Below are positions 21,930-35,059 of a DNA stretch of 64,000 nt, one piece after another. Numbering within the stretch: the stretch's first letter is position 1; each line of letters starts with the position of its first letter. Origin of the DNA: Whalleya microplaca. Lineage: Eukaryota > Ascomycota > Sordariomycetes > Xylariales > Xylariaceae. The translations under genes and the position numbers were made by a program. The stretch spans positions 372,001 through 436,000 of the forward strand of contig MU385733.1 of NCBI GenBank assembly GCA_022497155.1, given 5' to 3'. Below the pieces are notes generated by a model that saw only the letters and a program-made list of their open reading frames with translations, was not told where the DNA came from and searched no databases.

Positions 21930-24743
21930 ATTAGAGGCTCTCAATAGGTCCAATCGTCTGTACGCGAGAGGTGTGATCTTCCCAAGATGGTAATGACAGC
22001 CCGCAGATAAACCGTTATCTCGCCAAGTTTGGCCTGCTCAAGTTTATTGAACTCCCGAAAGCAGCAGACCAAAGCCCGCTGTAGTATGGTAGCGATGGGG
22101 CCATGATGTTGCATCTCCAACGGCTTTCGGCAGCTGTCACGGGGCGTTTTCTCCTCTAGTACGGTCCGTAGTACGGATCTTGCCTTCGAGCCAAGTTGCA
22201 CGGAATGCTGAAGATAGGCAGATCTCGCCCGGCCAGACTGCTACGCTAAAGTGACATTGATGGCGAAAGCCCCTTGACCAGTTGTGCACGGTAGGCAGAA
22301 AGTGGAGCTGATGCTGCTCGACTGCTCGAATAAGCACCCAAAAGAAGCAACAAGTCGCAAAGACGCTAGGTTTCGTAATGTTCATATCTCTGCGACGAGG
22401 TCTGACGACTGTTTGAAAGTGGCTCGCAGACTACTACATCGTATGTCGTTTGGTTGATGCCGATTTTCCATTAGGGAGCCTAGTCGACACCCGTTACGAG
22501 TCTCTATCGCCCCGTGCGCTCCAACCGCCGAAATGTGTACCTTGTAGCCGTGACGATCCTGTACCTCTTTGATCATGTACGCAGTAGCTCACTCAGGTCC
22601 CCTTGTTTATCATACAAAGTTTTTTTCGACTTCCTGGAAACACAGAATTTGGGGGCAAAAAAGCGGTGCTCCCACCATCTGGTTGGATTTTTATTATTGG
22701 CGCCAACAATGCATATCGCAGTGGGCGAATTTTCTCATTCGTCCCTTTTTTTCCCTCCCCGAATTTTTCATCATTTTGGTACAGCAAGGAAACCGTGGGG
22801 CCGACTATTGATAACTGAACAGGCTATGACTTTCTGGGTTGACCAGCCACGGCCCTCGTAATGAATCTACCATAGCTCTTTAAAAGCCCGTCATAGCAGT
22901 GCCTTATATGTACTTCTCTTTTTCTAAAAAGTAATAATATAAATTGAACTTTCTTTCTAAGCAGTCAAGTACAAACCTGGAATTCTCAAGCTCAATATTG
23001 AAAGATTTATTAAGTATTTTGTGTTACATACCTTCTAGTTATTTTAACCCTGTTACGATTATACTATACTCCGTTAGTAGCGTTAAACGCGAGCTATGGT
23101 AGATTTGTTACGTGGGCCGCTCTGGTGACCAGCCTAACCTGATGATGTTGGGGGCCGTTTCGCAATTTTGATAACCACTGGTTATGTTGAGCAATTATTA
23201 CATACTATGTATATGATATACCTGTTTATATGTTACTAGTAGAGACAGTTTGATGAGTGCGATTTGGTTTTACGAGAATTTGAAGACGCGCTTTGAAGTT
23301 TTAGCAGACAGAAACATCCTAGAAGCCACATGTTACCTGCATGATCCCTTCATACACACACGTACGCAGGTCTGGGGAGGGTCGAGCGGATGCCGTCAAC
23401 GAGTCCTTGCTACATATGGCCGAATTGTTAAGTTATTAGTAGGGTCCTAAGGAGGCCCTTACGAAGCACATGGGTGGGACATGGAATTTGATAACTTTGA
23501 TGAACAACGCAGGGGATCGACATGTCTACACGTGGGATATATTTCACGTCAAAATCTTAATATATATGAATTGACAGGTACCGATTGAGGGCTGCGACAT
23601 ACGTTCTGCAACAGCGGGAACGGATATGTACGCGATTGTGGCAATGTTACTGCAGAGAGGAACTCAATTGAGCTGGCGCGAAAAGTTGGGGGCAAGATCA
23701 CACTTGTACCTACATTGTTAGTGGCCGTATGCATAGCAAATCTTGCAAGCGTAGGTATAATACGATGGAATATGCGCAATCAGTACAGGACCGGCCTGTG
23801 AATAACGGTCTTAACGGTGGAGATTGGCCAGGTTAAACTTCTACGCACATTCGGGCCTTTCCAGGCTAAAAGACGTGATGCATAACAGGCCTTCTCTATA
23901 GCCTCAGCAATCTCGACAGCCCTGGATTTCTTCTATCGAAAAGAGAAAGGGGGGGCTGTGGAATTATCAAATACGATAGAGCCTGGTTGACTATCTGGCT
24001 AGGTTAAGCTTATAGTACGCACAGGCCTAAAATAGTTCCCTATCCTCCATTATATAATCTCCAGTAGGATCGGCTGGAGTCGGACGTTGCGGGGTAGAAT
24101 TGAATTATCATATATGTATAATGTAGGGTGTAAGTCGACAGTTATCATATGTAATACTTGACTCTTGATGAGCAGATCCCGCCGACTGCATGGCTTCATC
24201 TCCTAAGCATGATTATGTGGGTGTGCTTGTCCATTATTGGTAATTGATCGAAAAGGAATACATAGGATGTGGGTGGTTTTGCTGGCACGAGATCGGCCTC
24301 GATAGAAGGCGAATATGTCGTCAACACACTCCTGTCTCTTCAGTTGGATGATTCCTTGATATGGTTACAAACGGTTTAAATCCCAGAGGGACTCCCAGAG
24401 GGACGGGAAAACCTGGGGGGGATACAACCAACGGCTCCAATAGGGCTGCGTCAGTTTAACAACGACGGGAAGATCCAGGCAGCCAGGTTGTCAGCCAACT
24501 TTTTGTTTCTTTACTTAGAAGCGGGGTGTCAGTGGCGGCGACTTAACTTACTTAGTTGGAGCCGTGTCCAATTTATCTAAGTTTATTAAGGGAATAAAGG
24601 GGATGATGAGCAACTTGATTGGTTGACTATTTGAGGTCGTCTCGATATATAATACTTAGGTAAGGCATCTTGCTGACGTCTTGGACCCCAACCGTTCTTA
24701 TTGCAGCGTACCTAGGTAGTCAACCTGTACGTACATACTGCGA

Positions 24744-24786
24744 GTATGTATGTATGTATGTATGTATGTATGTATGTAGGTAGGTA
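24744..24786. repeat. (TATG)n microsatellite
   Basis: About eight copies of GTAT/TATG followed by two GTAG units; an uninterrupted simple repeat in the gene-poor region. Confidence 0.9.
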
Positions 24787-26450
24787 GTTGGCACATGGGT
24801 TCTAACATCAATCTTCGGCTTGTGAACTAACAATTGGAGGGTGGAGCCCTGGAAATATTTCCCATGTCTTATTTGGGTAATGGATGGGTAATGGATGGGT
24901 CAAGTGCAACATGATGCGAGGCGGGAGCAACCTTCAGTGAGTTGATGACTACCTACTGCGTATGCGGCGTAGCTCAAAAAGTCTATCAGACATGATGGAG
25001 GGTGGCTCAACCAATAAGAACGATGTTGGCCATCGATGAGTGCAACGGCCTTCTTAACTAGGAGTTCGGACCGAGATGGACAACGCTGGATGTACGTATG
25101 TAAGACATTACGGTCGAGGCTTTGATTCTGTACTTCACAGCAATGTGGCTTTTCTTTCCCCACAGCGCGTCTATCTTGACTAATTTCAAATCACTCTTAC
25201 ATTTAACAACCTAGCAGCCTAGGTATCCTGTGTTTACATATTTGTATCTAATATCGAACAAGTAAACCCTCCTCTTGCAGCGTTATCTCTCTATGATTTA
25301 CCATGTATATATGTTAAGCTAAAGGTATGATGAATATTAATTAGAGAATACGGAGGTGATGCCTGAAACCAACATCAATTATTGACTCGACGCAGGTATA
25401 GTATATACGTACGAGATACTTGACAAATCTTCATAATAAGTAGTCTAAAAAGAGGTAGGCAACCAGCAACCTCAGTTGACGACCGACATATATGCATGCA
25501 TGCAGATGGGTCCCGCGTCGCTTCTTCCTCCCATGGGCTATCACAATGTCTATGGCCTGATACCAAGCCCGCTAAGCTTTCCCCTTTCCCATCGAGCATT
25601 CTTCATTGATTACATGCATTCACAAGTGCGGTCACATTCGCATCCTCACGAGACAGAACTTACCGCAACAAGAGCGCGCTGAACCAGACTGCGTCACGTA
25701 CGTAGTTAGTCACAAGAATCGAAACTTGCGGCGTGCAGATGCAGGTATTTTGTCCCTGCGCATCAAGCAACCCAACCTAAAGCCTCAGAGTCTGGTTCCC
25801 GGGGTTATCGCCGATTTCGATCAAGATATCCCTTGCAAGTAACCAGTAGTGACGAAATCCTGCGCGTCAACGAACATAATACTACAACTCTGAGGAGTAT
25901 GCAAAGTCAGTTCGTCCACGGGTACCTGCTTGCATACGCAAGCCTCATCGAATATACTACACAACCTAAGTATCTGATCTTCAAAATATAATAACTAGCT
26001 TGCGCAACCCTCTGAGTAATCCTGTACTTTCGTAATCGTCAGCCAGAGCTCAACAGCCTGCCGCGCTAGCAGACTAGGCGCAAGGCTTTATTTGCCGGCC
26101 TTGCCCTAGGGATGCAGGGCTAAGTTCGTAGAGGCAGTGTTGGCTCTCTGGGTAATCCCAGACATCAGCGACAATGTAAAAGTGTGCAGTCTGCTTGTTG
26201 CGTCATGCAACGGGATGTGGCACGAACTTTCGGAGAGCGGGAGGAAGATCGCCAACTGTCCTGAAGCGGCACAGACGGTGTCGTACAGAAAATGGCGCGC
26301 CGGCTTGACCTCTGATTCGGCAAGTTTGTAGGGATCCTAGCGACTTAGCTACATAATAGGACTACCTAGGGACTACCTAGGTCAATTGATAAAGAAATTG
26401 ATGAATCCTTTACTTGAAAGGTGAAAGTTGGTGGTGGCCGTGACTAGCCT

Positions 26451-26475
26451 AGCAAGGCTAGACGCAAGCCTTGCT
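26451..26475. repeat. Short hairpin-forming inverted repeat
   Basis: AGCAAGGCT and AGCCTTGCT form perfect 9-base arms around AGACGCA. No gene is adjacent, so its role is unknown. Confidence 0.6.
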
Positions 26476-29400
26476 TAGATCGCGTTGCAACCGACCAGCG
26501 GAGCCGGCGATCTTCGTTCGAATGGAGTCTGCCGGCCGGTGATGGTGCCTCGAAAGAGGTTAGTTCTACGAGTATACGTGCAAGCTTTTGCTCTAGCTCT
26601 GAACTAGTCTCTCTACACAGTACCGACTGCTGGTGAAAGCACCCGGAAAAACTCCGTTGACCGAATCAGGCCAGAGGCTAGAGACAGGTACAGACAGGGC
26701 TGTTCGGCACGGCAAGAGATCACGATACATACAGATTAATGTTTGGTCCTTTTGATCCTCTGTGTATTATACATAGCAGTAAAAACATCTTGACCACTAA
26801 TAAACACCACCCTCACCAGACTGGATCTGCGTGTTTCACAGATTCCCCGAGCGAGCACCCCGAAATCCCTGTGTCGTTCCCCCTGAAGGCGTCTTTTATC
26901 TGCCGCGATCAGTACGCGCTCCCCACTTCTCCTTGTTTGGCGATCCTTGAAGCTCGACCTGAAGTCCGCAGCCTGCGCCGAGGAACCTGCAGGCTTTGGA
27001 GACGACAAGCTTCTTCTCAATGACATGTTTCGTATAATTTATACATGGACCGTTGGAGTGTCTGAAAGCAGGCATCTGAGTGGTTAGCCCCCACGAATCC
27101 ATTGTCCTTGGTGATGGGGTCACCATCTCGTCTATTGATGATGATCTTGTAAAGAATTATAGTGATCCGTCACCACACAAACTCACACCGAGTGATAGCG
27201 AGCCTGAATTCGATGACTGACTGACTATTACTTATCACTCATGACTCGTACGCGCGCAACGGGTTGTGGCTGGCACGAAGTACATTAGCTCCATCTCGGA
27301 TAAGAAAGATTCCTATCGACAAGGATTTCATTTTTGGTTCAGAATATATTAATCACCACATATAGCCATTAACCGCCCCCCATTAAGGTCATGGGTAGGC
27401 AAGAGCTTGGGATAATTTCGGTTTGCAGCACTCTCCGCGCATTATGAGTGGTCGCAATATTATCACACAGGATTAAAGCCGCCTCTAAGCCATCAGTCAG
27501 CGCGATCTTGAAATGATATCTAGTTTTAACTCATACTAGGCGAGGCTCGAGACCAGTAATAGCTACTGAAGGCTCAAGGCCCTTTGTCGCAACCTGTTTG
27601 ACCGCTCCAATGTGTCTTAACATGCTTTACGAACCAAGCTTCCTGCTCTACCAGTCTGAAATTGGATAGACTGTGACCTATTTCGTCGTTGGAACTGACA
27701 TCAGGATCCACATGTGCTCAACGGTTGTGGGGCTACTCGTGTTCATGAGAATGCATCTCTGAAAGTCGATGCGACTGAACGCCATGCTGCTTGCCATGGT
27801 GCGGGATCAGGGGAACTTCGATTGCCGTGATATCGCCCAGCGGCTGGAGGCTTGAAGCAACCAAACCACATGGTTTGGTAGTCGTACAACTACGGCGAAA
27901 TACTACTGTACGATCTTGTGAAGAGACAATGGTCGTTATTTTCCCCTGACTGGCTGAGCGACCCCTGGCCTCGCGACTCTTGCCTAGCTAGAGCTAGTCC
28001 GTTTACGGAGTTCTGGCCAAGGCTAAAGTTAAACTATTGTACTATAGTAGTCAACGTTACAGGCATCTCCCATCTGGTGTCCCATCTTGTGTCCCATGTG
28101 GTGCGGTTTGCCGGCCTCGTTTTTGCGCCAGCGCGCGCTGGGTGTTTTGAGTCTCTACTGATAACAAATCGAGCACGTTGATACAAACATGATACATATT
28201 ATAGATTCAGAAACGAAACGGTGGGACGACGAAAGAGACTAGGGAGATGAAGTAGCATCTGAAGCCTCGCGGGCGGCGGCGGCACCATGTCAGGCCATCT
28301 CTATTTTTTCTCTCGCCTCGGCTCTGCATCACCATTGCAGAAACCTGAGGGTGTGCTCGTGAGACCAGGCAATATCACCTGCATCAGTCCCGCGTGAAAG
28401 CGGTTTCTTTTTTAGAAACAATTAGTGATATGCCATTTAGCCCACGCAGCTCATTTCTGGGTACATTACACATACATCGGCCATCGTGGCCATGGCAGGA
28501 GAGGCTGTCGAATGAGATGCGATCGCGACTGCGAGCGCATCGTTGAAGACGAGCAAGGGCGTGGCTTCGTACATCGCTTGAGTAAGCCGACACACTTGAA
28601 TTCTGCAGGCCTTTATTAGTACCGGCATAAGTGGCCGCTCTCACAGGATATCGCCTTCTTCTGATCACCAATCCATCCAATCAGCCTGCTTTTCCTACTG
28701 AATAAGCTCCATAGCAGGCAGAGCTTTGTTGGCCGCCAATGCGGCTGTTGCGCTGATTGCCGCCGTGGGATGTTCTCCAAGTCGAAGAACTGCATCTGGA
28801 GTATCTCGGGGACTTGTCATGTACTCCTATCGAATGCTGTGATACCCTCCGAAAGCTTACATGGGCTCCGAAGTGGCGTGCCGGGTAGTCCAGCAGTGGA
28901 TCTCTTTCTAGGCACGCTGATCCAAATCGGGAATGTGGTTGAATACGTTAGTGTGGTCTGTATCCTCCGCATTCTCAGGGACCTACTGCGAGTACTATGA
29001 ATTCGAATGGCCAACTTGCACTAGACAGCGAGTAACGGGCAGTATCATCACTCACGTTGATGCACTCTCCTGCCGCCAACAGTCAACTCTCACAGCTGTT
29101 ACTCCGTCCACCTCTCTCTTCAACTCTCCCGGCCAGAACACATGCTTCATCTCCGGATTTTCTCTGCTATCAACGTGACCAGCGGGACTCTAATTCAAGC
29201 GAAATTTTCTTATATTATCATCAACTGTCTATTGCCTTTCCATCTCCAGTTTCGGTTCATACGCCGAGAGCTATCATATCATCCCTATATCAAACCAACT
29301 GCTATTAACAGGCCGTGAGCTAGCCTCCTCGACGGCTCGACATAACGCAAAAGACTTGAGGTACAGGGGTTCCGTAGACCTGTGCGTTCTATTGCGAAGC

Positions 29401-30677
29401 GAGCTTACTGGATCCCCGCCGCGCCCACCCCGGTCGCTAGCAATCTCGTGAACCGATATTTTATGTCTGCCACCCATGCCTTCACACCTTTCCTTTCTGG
29501 CTCATCATCGGCGGATGTGCCCAACGGTTTTCTAGAAAATAGCGGGCCTCTACCAAGCAAAGCCGTCGGAGGATTTCCTAACTAATCAGGACACCCTGTT
29601 GGGGGCCAGGGCAAGCATTGGATAGTTAGAGCCGTGGAGGGGCTTTATTACAGGGCATCTTGAATGGCTCCTGGTCTTGTCGATAACCCCCGTGCCTCCA
29701 TATGATCCATGCCCTACCTGCCTACTCCGTCCCCTCCATCCACATGCTCTCTGAGAGGGCCTTGCCGTCATTTTCATCCACAGTGGCCAGGTCGTGGCGG
29801 ATGGTGTTGGAGGTACTGTATTTGGCCCTTGTCAGAGTCGGCAGACAGATGAAGCTTATTATGGAGCCGTCCAATTTGTACCGTAAATATACAATAGAAT
29901 TTGTACCGACTTTTACTCATCTCGTTTTCTCTGTACGTTCTCATTATATCCCTCTAGTCATTCCAGATCATCCGTACTTCTCCTCGGGGGTGTGGATGGA
30001 CATCGAGTGTGTCTTGTCTTGTGCGTCCTCGTCCTTGGCCAAGTGTAGAGCTGTTTCGAAGGGCTGGAGGATAACGAATTGTTGATAGTGCTGGGTGTTT
30101 TTAAACAAATCCCGGCCAGAACTGTAGCCCCGTCTCTCCCCCAGCCAGATCGCCATTACCTCCGTCTCCTTCCCAGTCGGGCTGCATGCACTGTACTCTC
30201 TAACCATGCAATTGTGCTAGAAGTCTGTACCATACCCCCAAGTCGCTTCTGTGTCCTCCTCTGGACCTGGACCTGGACCTCTTCCGCTTGGCTTGGACCC
30301 GTTAACCGTTAACGTGCCCCCAGTCTAGTGGATAGTGTCGTCTTCTGCACAAACCAATCCCCTCAAAAGGCAACATCTACCGCATCCCATCCCATCCCAT
30401 ACATACAAGTACACTTCGGCCTGCAACCTTACCATATTTCATCGTCCACTTTATTCTGACCTCGCCTACTCTGCACAAAAGCTTTCATTTCCATCCAAGG
30501 TGTACATACGACGAAACTTGGGCTTGGAACCATTGGTCGAGATCTGCTGTACTACCGTGGGACCTTAATGTGCTGTTAGCGACACGATATTTTTGCATAT
30601 CTGAATAGGGAATCGCTGGTTGGTCGCTGGCGGCGCGCGAGGAAAGGTCTTGGGAGCGGACTGGGAGATATGTTCCC

Positions 30678-32944
30678 ATGTCAACCACAACGACTTTGAC
30701 GGCGACCATGGCAGAGTTGAAGCCGGAGCCAGCGCACAGTAGTCTTTGGTCGAACTATGGCGGACCGGTGCCTCTATCAACTCGTTTTCCAAATAGCATG
30801 GAGTCGAATCTATCGCACCCCTCGACAACATCTTCACAACAGCCAGGACGGCCGCGGAGTAGCCATCCAACCATCGATCATCCGTATCCCTACCCGAGAT
30901 ACTCCCAGGAAGAATCGGAAGCTTTTGACAGATACCCTCAGCCTTCGTTAACGCAACACCACAGCTTTCCTAATCTCAAGAGACCGCACCAGCATGGCGA
31001 ACACCCGCCATACCAGGAGATTGTCCAGGACCTGAGAGACGACGGATCTAAACTTACCGTCAACCACGACCACAAACTCCTTTCTTTCCGGAGGGTCCAG
31101 GACAAGCACACCATCGTCGACCAGCATGGCCGGATGCAGCAGCTTGAGCTGTCTGCTCAACTGCACGGGATGTTCTTCCTGTCAGAAATGCCGTCGAACG
31201 CGAGCGACGGCTCGATACTTCAGCCGGAACTAACGTGTTACCGGAGGAATCTGTTTCAGATCAGCGGCTCTCTGATCACGCCGCGTGGGCAGCTATCGGT
31301 GATCTTAGCAGAGACAGGCGAAACCGTTCCCGTGAACAACACGGAAGTTACGATCTCGGCCATCGAGTCCGTCGACGGACACCCTGTGCGGCTCATCGTG
31401 ATCCCTTGGAAGACGCCACCGCCGAACTCTCCTGAGCTACCGCAAACCCCTGATCAGGAACCGCCTTCGTTACCGTTGATTCCATTTCCGGACGACGGCC
31501 AGGAGCCAGAGGGCGAGTACGCCGTCTATCCCATCGGATGGCGGCGCTTGCAGTTCAGAATGTGAGGAACCCCGAATTTTTTTCGAATGGTGTAAAGCCT
31601 TTAGTAAGAAATCTACCTACTGACATGGCGCACAGAGCAACGGCGAATAATGGAAGGAGGAAGGAGCTTCAGCAACACTTTGTGCTTCACTTGAAGGTGG
31701 TAGGGACACTGGCGAATGGATCGAAAGTCGTTCTGACGGAAGCGACGACGGCGCCCATCGTGGTCCGAGGGCGAAGTCCACGGAACTTTCAAGCTAGAAA
31801 GGAGATTCCTCTTCTGGGATCTAGCGCCGGCTCCCGGGGACAAGCACTTGTCGAGTCGGGGTTGGGAGTCGTGGCAGGACCTCTGGCAGTGAAACCTCAA
31901 GACCCAAAATTGCGAGGGCTGAATTTAGAACTGCCCAGGACAGCGTTTACTTTCAACGCGTCGAAGCTCCCGGGCAGCCCCATGACGATGAGATCTAAGT
32001 AGGTTCGCCTAGTTCAGAGGCGCGGCGCGATCCTTCCGACTCCTACGAAGATTCTGAGAGAGAAAGCGTTGCGCGATGATATTTCAAGAAGGACACTAAC
32101 AGGATACAGTTCATACCCCAGTTGGAACCCTCCAAGCCAACTACCCCTGTCCGGGATGCCTACTTCAGCCACGGCCAGCTATCCGCCGACGAGCATTCCA
32201 GCCGATTCGTATCCGAAGATGCCCCTTTCGGGGCAATCGAATTTCAGCCAGGAGCCGCAGGAGATGCCCATGCAGACGTCCATGCCATCAGTACAGCTAT
32301 CACTCGCCGCGACGGAACAGCAACCGCCAGCGATCCGAACGCAATACGCGTACGTACAAGGAACCTCGGCCCCTCCGCAACTCTCAGTCTCCACGACCTC
32401 GATGGGCAGCAGCTCAGATCACAATCTGAGCGTGCCACGGTATGTGGACTCGAATCCGCGGCCGTCCAAGAGCCCGCGCCACGCCAGCCACCAGTCGGTG
32501 CCGAGCTCCAGCTCCATAAGCAACAACGACACATCCTCCGAATACCGGTATGGGCCGCCGACATACGTGCCCGTTAATAGTAATTCCAACGAGCTGAACT
32601 CGGCGTCGACGTACAGTGCCGAGAGCACAAGTGGCGGCGGCGGGGCCGGAGGCGGCCCCTCGTCGTCCGCAGGTGGCCACTCCGGTCACCAACCTTCGCA
32701 ACAGCCGCCGCCCCCGCGCGACTACTACCCGCCCTCGACTTCGTGGACCACGACGGCCGGTGAGGCTAGCAGCGCCACCGTCCATGCCTATCACAATGGC
32801 GCGACGGCCGCTGAGAGCAGACCGTACGGGTTCCCGGACCAGTACAAGACGGGGCATTCTCTGCCGCAGGGCAAGAGCGATCATCCGCCGCCGCCTGGGA
32901 GCTACGCCTCGACGCTGAACCACTACTCGTGGAGCCCGACGTAG
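30678..32944 (+). CDS. vib-1: NDT80/PhoG-type transcription factor, VIB-1/XprG-like
   Basis: Three exons: 30678-31561, 31636-31998 and 32110-32944; 693 residues. Introns are 74 nt (GTGAGG donor, CTGAC branch, CACAG acceptor) and 111 nt (GTAGGT donor, ACTAAC branch, ATACAG acceptor). The NDT80 DNA-binding region spans about residues 120-415. Highly conserved stretches cross the first splice: LQFR-IATANNGRRKEL, followed by QQHFVLHLKVVGTLA, then APIVVRGRSPRNFQARK. The second splice gives MRSN-SYPSWN. The C-terminus is Ser/Pro/Gly/Gln-rich and disordered, as in VIB-1 and XprG. In Neurospora VIB-1 is needed for heterokaryon incompatibility, protease production and glucose-repression responses; in Aspergillus XprG controls proteases and starvation responses. 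Nuclear. It is separated from ham-2 by one small gene. Confidence 0.92.
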
Positions 32945-35059
32945 AAATGCCGGGATGCTGTATGCTGAAGAATTCAATGAAAAACCTGAAGGAATAATAT
33001 TTTATTCTTTCACCGTTGCGAGTCGATAAGACGACGAACGCGAGAGCGAGGGAGAGGCTGCTCTCTCTATAATCGCGATAGGAGTGCTATTACTCTACAC
33101 TCCATATCGCCTGTATAGTATATTTTAATGGAACGCTCGATTTTTCGATTTTGGTGGAAAAAGGGCAAAACAAAATTCGTTGGAATTCCCCCCTTGGAGG
33201 ACTTGCATACATGTATGGGCTGAAGAAAAAGATATTGATGTCTTGGGAGGAATAGTAAGGGGTAGGAGAAAGACAATGTGTGAAAATGATCACCTGTGTA
33301 TCCCCGTTGGAAAGACGCCGTCTAAGTCGGTCTGTTCGTTTGGTTTTTCGATACTCCTGTCTCTCACTTATAGCGAGCGCGCCTACCTCCCCATTGTTTT
33401 CAACGTACAGAAGTCAGTCACAGTGAGAGACGCGCGCCGGCATTGATATCTCCGGAGTTGGGTTTTGTCATTGTTGTCGTGGTGGACCTGCAAGTCATTT
33501 TCCTTTTTCGATATCCCCCCATTCGTATCGTCCGTACCATACCATACCATCGTCACGTCTTTACACCATCTGGAGCTGGATAGCGAGTAGGCGGCCACAT
33601 TGTGTTCTTTCCAGCGGTTGGGAATGATATTTGTGATACTGTAAGCGGGATATACTGGGCGTGGTAGTTGTTGCTCTTATTGTCGTTATTGTCATCATCA
33701 TCCTCCTGTTGTTTCCATGTAGGACGAATACGGGTCGATGGAGAAGGGAAAATTTCCCCTTATATTATATGAATATTTCCTGTTTTGTTCTCCGCTGCTA
33801 ATTCCTGTTTATCTCGCCTGGATGGCGGTGTACGCTGATCAAGAGAAGAAAAAAGTGATTCGGCTGAAGACTATAGGGGCTGACTCCTCCGAGGTGACAC
33901 TTGTTATATGCGCGGTAGATCATGCGATGTGATCTGATCTTGGCGATTTAAAAAACGGCTGGGGCAGAGACCCAATATGTGGTGTAACCAAAGCCATTAA
34001 GTTGACAGGTGGAACACCAAGAGGCTTATGAGATCGACTGGTTCCGAAGTAGAAGTGTTAACCGAGTGCTGAAGGATGCACAGTCAGTGGAGAGCCGACC
34101 TTGCTTTGATATACAGCTGAAGAGACTTGGGAACTGTTTCTCGTCTTCAGCCGCGGGGACTTGTCACTTGTATCAGTTTCAAGCGTACATCGGCCTCCCT
34201 AATCCGAAAGCCTTGCCTGTTTCGTTTCCAAACAGGGACCACTGCCTTGGTAGACTATATACTATGTGGATTAGCAGTTCAGCCCTGAGAGACACGATAC
34301 GACAATGAGTCCAGATACAGATCTTCAAGCATAAATCAGATATCTGTGCGCTACCGGTGAACTGGTGGGGCGGGTTGGACATTAACCAGGTGTTCGCATG
34401 ACTTGTTCCTGGGATTGATAGAACCAGCCTGTTTCATAAATGTAGTTATAAGCGTCTGATAGACTTAGACTATAGGTATGCTTTTCGAATGAGTGAGCAA
34501 TGCAAAAAAGGTCCGCTTCGAAAGACACATGAGCAGCGGAGTCCTACATATTATAAGTCCTTTGTGTCTCTAAGCTGCTTGGCGGTATCAGGTGCTGTTG
34601 GTTACCGTCTTTTTGATTGCTACGTGTATGTAGTACCACTATACTAGGGCATACTATTATTATATCCTTGAGGCGGGCAGAGTTACGCAAAAACCATTGA
34701 CTGGTCAGGCTGGTCTAGAGTCCCTGGCCCATCCGGTGTTTTTAGGTGAATTTGTGCAGGATTCTGCTAAGCCTAGCGGCGTTCCAAGCCGTTGGGACGA
34801 AAATTAGCCATGTGAGCGATAAGCCTAAACGGGCAATAATGTCTTATCAGCATGACCTGGAGACCCACTACCATCATTGTCTTGCTGACGAAAGCCTTCG
34901 GTTGGCCACGGCTTCGGTCCTGGCCAATATCTTTTCGTCCCCGACGTTCCATTGGGAAATCTTAACCTGTGTCAACCCCATGACGACTAACCTCTCAGAA
35001 AGTTCCTCATCCTGGTTAGTCGCTTACCTTTGAAATTACTTGTTCATATTATTTATGCC
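32945..35059. other. Intergenic region downstream of the vib-1-like gene
   Basis: Probably the 3' UTR of the NDT80 gene followed by the promoter of the next plus-strand gene. Short frames on both strands have no recognisable features. The 34746-35033 frame is in the promoter region and shows no conservation that I recognise. Confidence 0.45.

Larger units (their letters stand above)
21930..30677. other. Gene-poor region of 8.7 kb
   Basis: I found no gene with family resemblance or convincing splice structure. Open frames up to ~130 codons occur on both strands without recognisable domains. It contains a (TATG)n microsatellite, a hairpin at 26451-26475, a three-copy 12-base repeat (CCCATCTGGTGT-like) near 28068-28100, a diverged pair of ~40-base repeats (23826-23865 and 23997-24035), and a (GGACCT)3 run near 30260. 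The last ~500 bases are probably promoter and leader of the NDT80-type gene, with a minimal upstream frame (ATG TGC TGT TAG) at 30568-30579. Confidence 0.4.

Noticed and set aside
27360..27900. Possible decayed enzyme fragment on the minus strand
   Set aside because: One frame reads protein-like for ~50 codons but has interruptions and matches no family I can name.
30678..32944. First impression of a velvet-family (VosA-like) regulator
   Set aside because: The conserved GRRKELQQHF and VVRGRSPRNFQ stretches belong to the NDT80/PhoG family (VIB-1/XprG), and velvet signature segments are absent.
32414..32977. Minus-strand 187-codon frame opposite the vib-1-like C-terminus
   Set aside because: Arg-rich antisense translation of a Ser/Gly/Pro-rich tail; no independent support.
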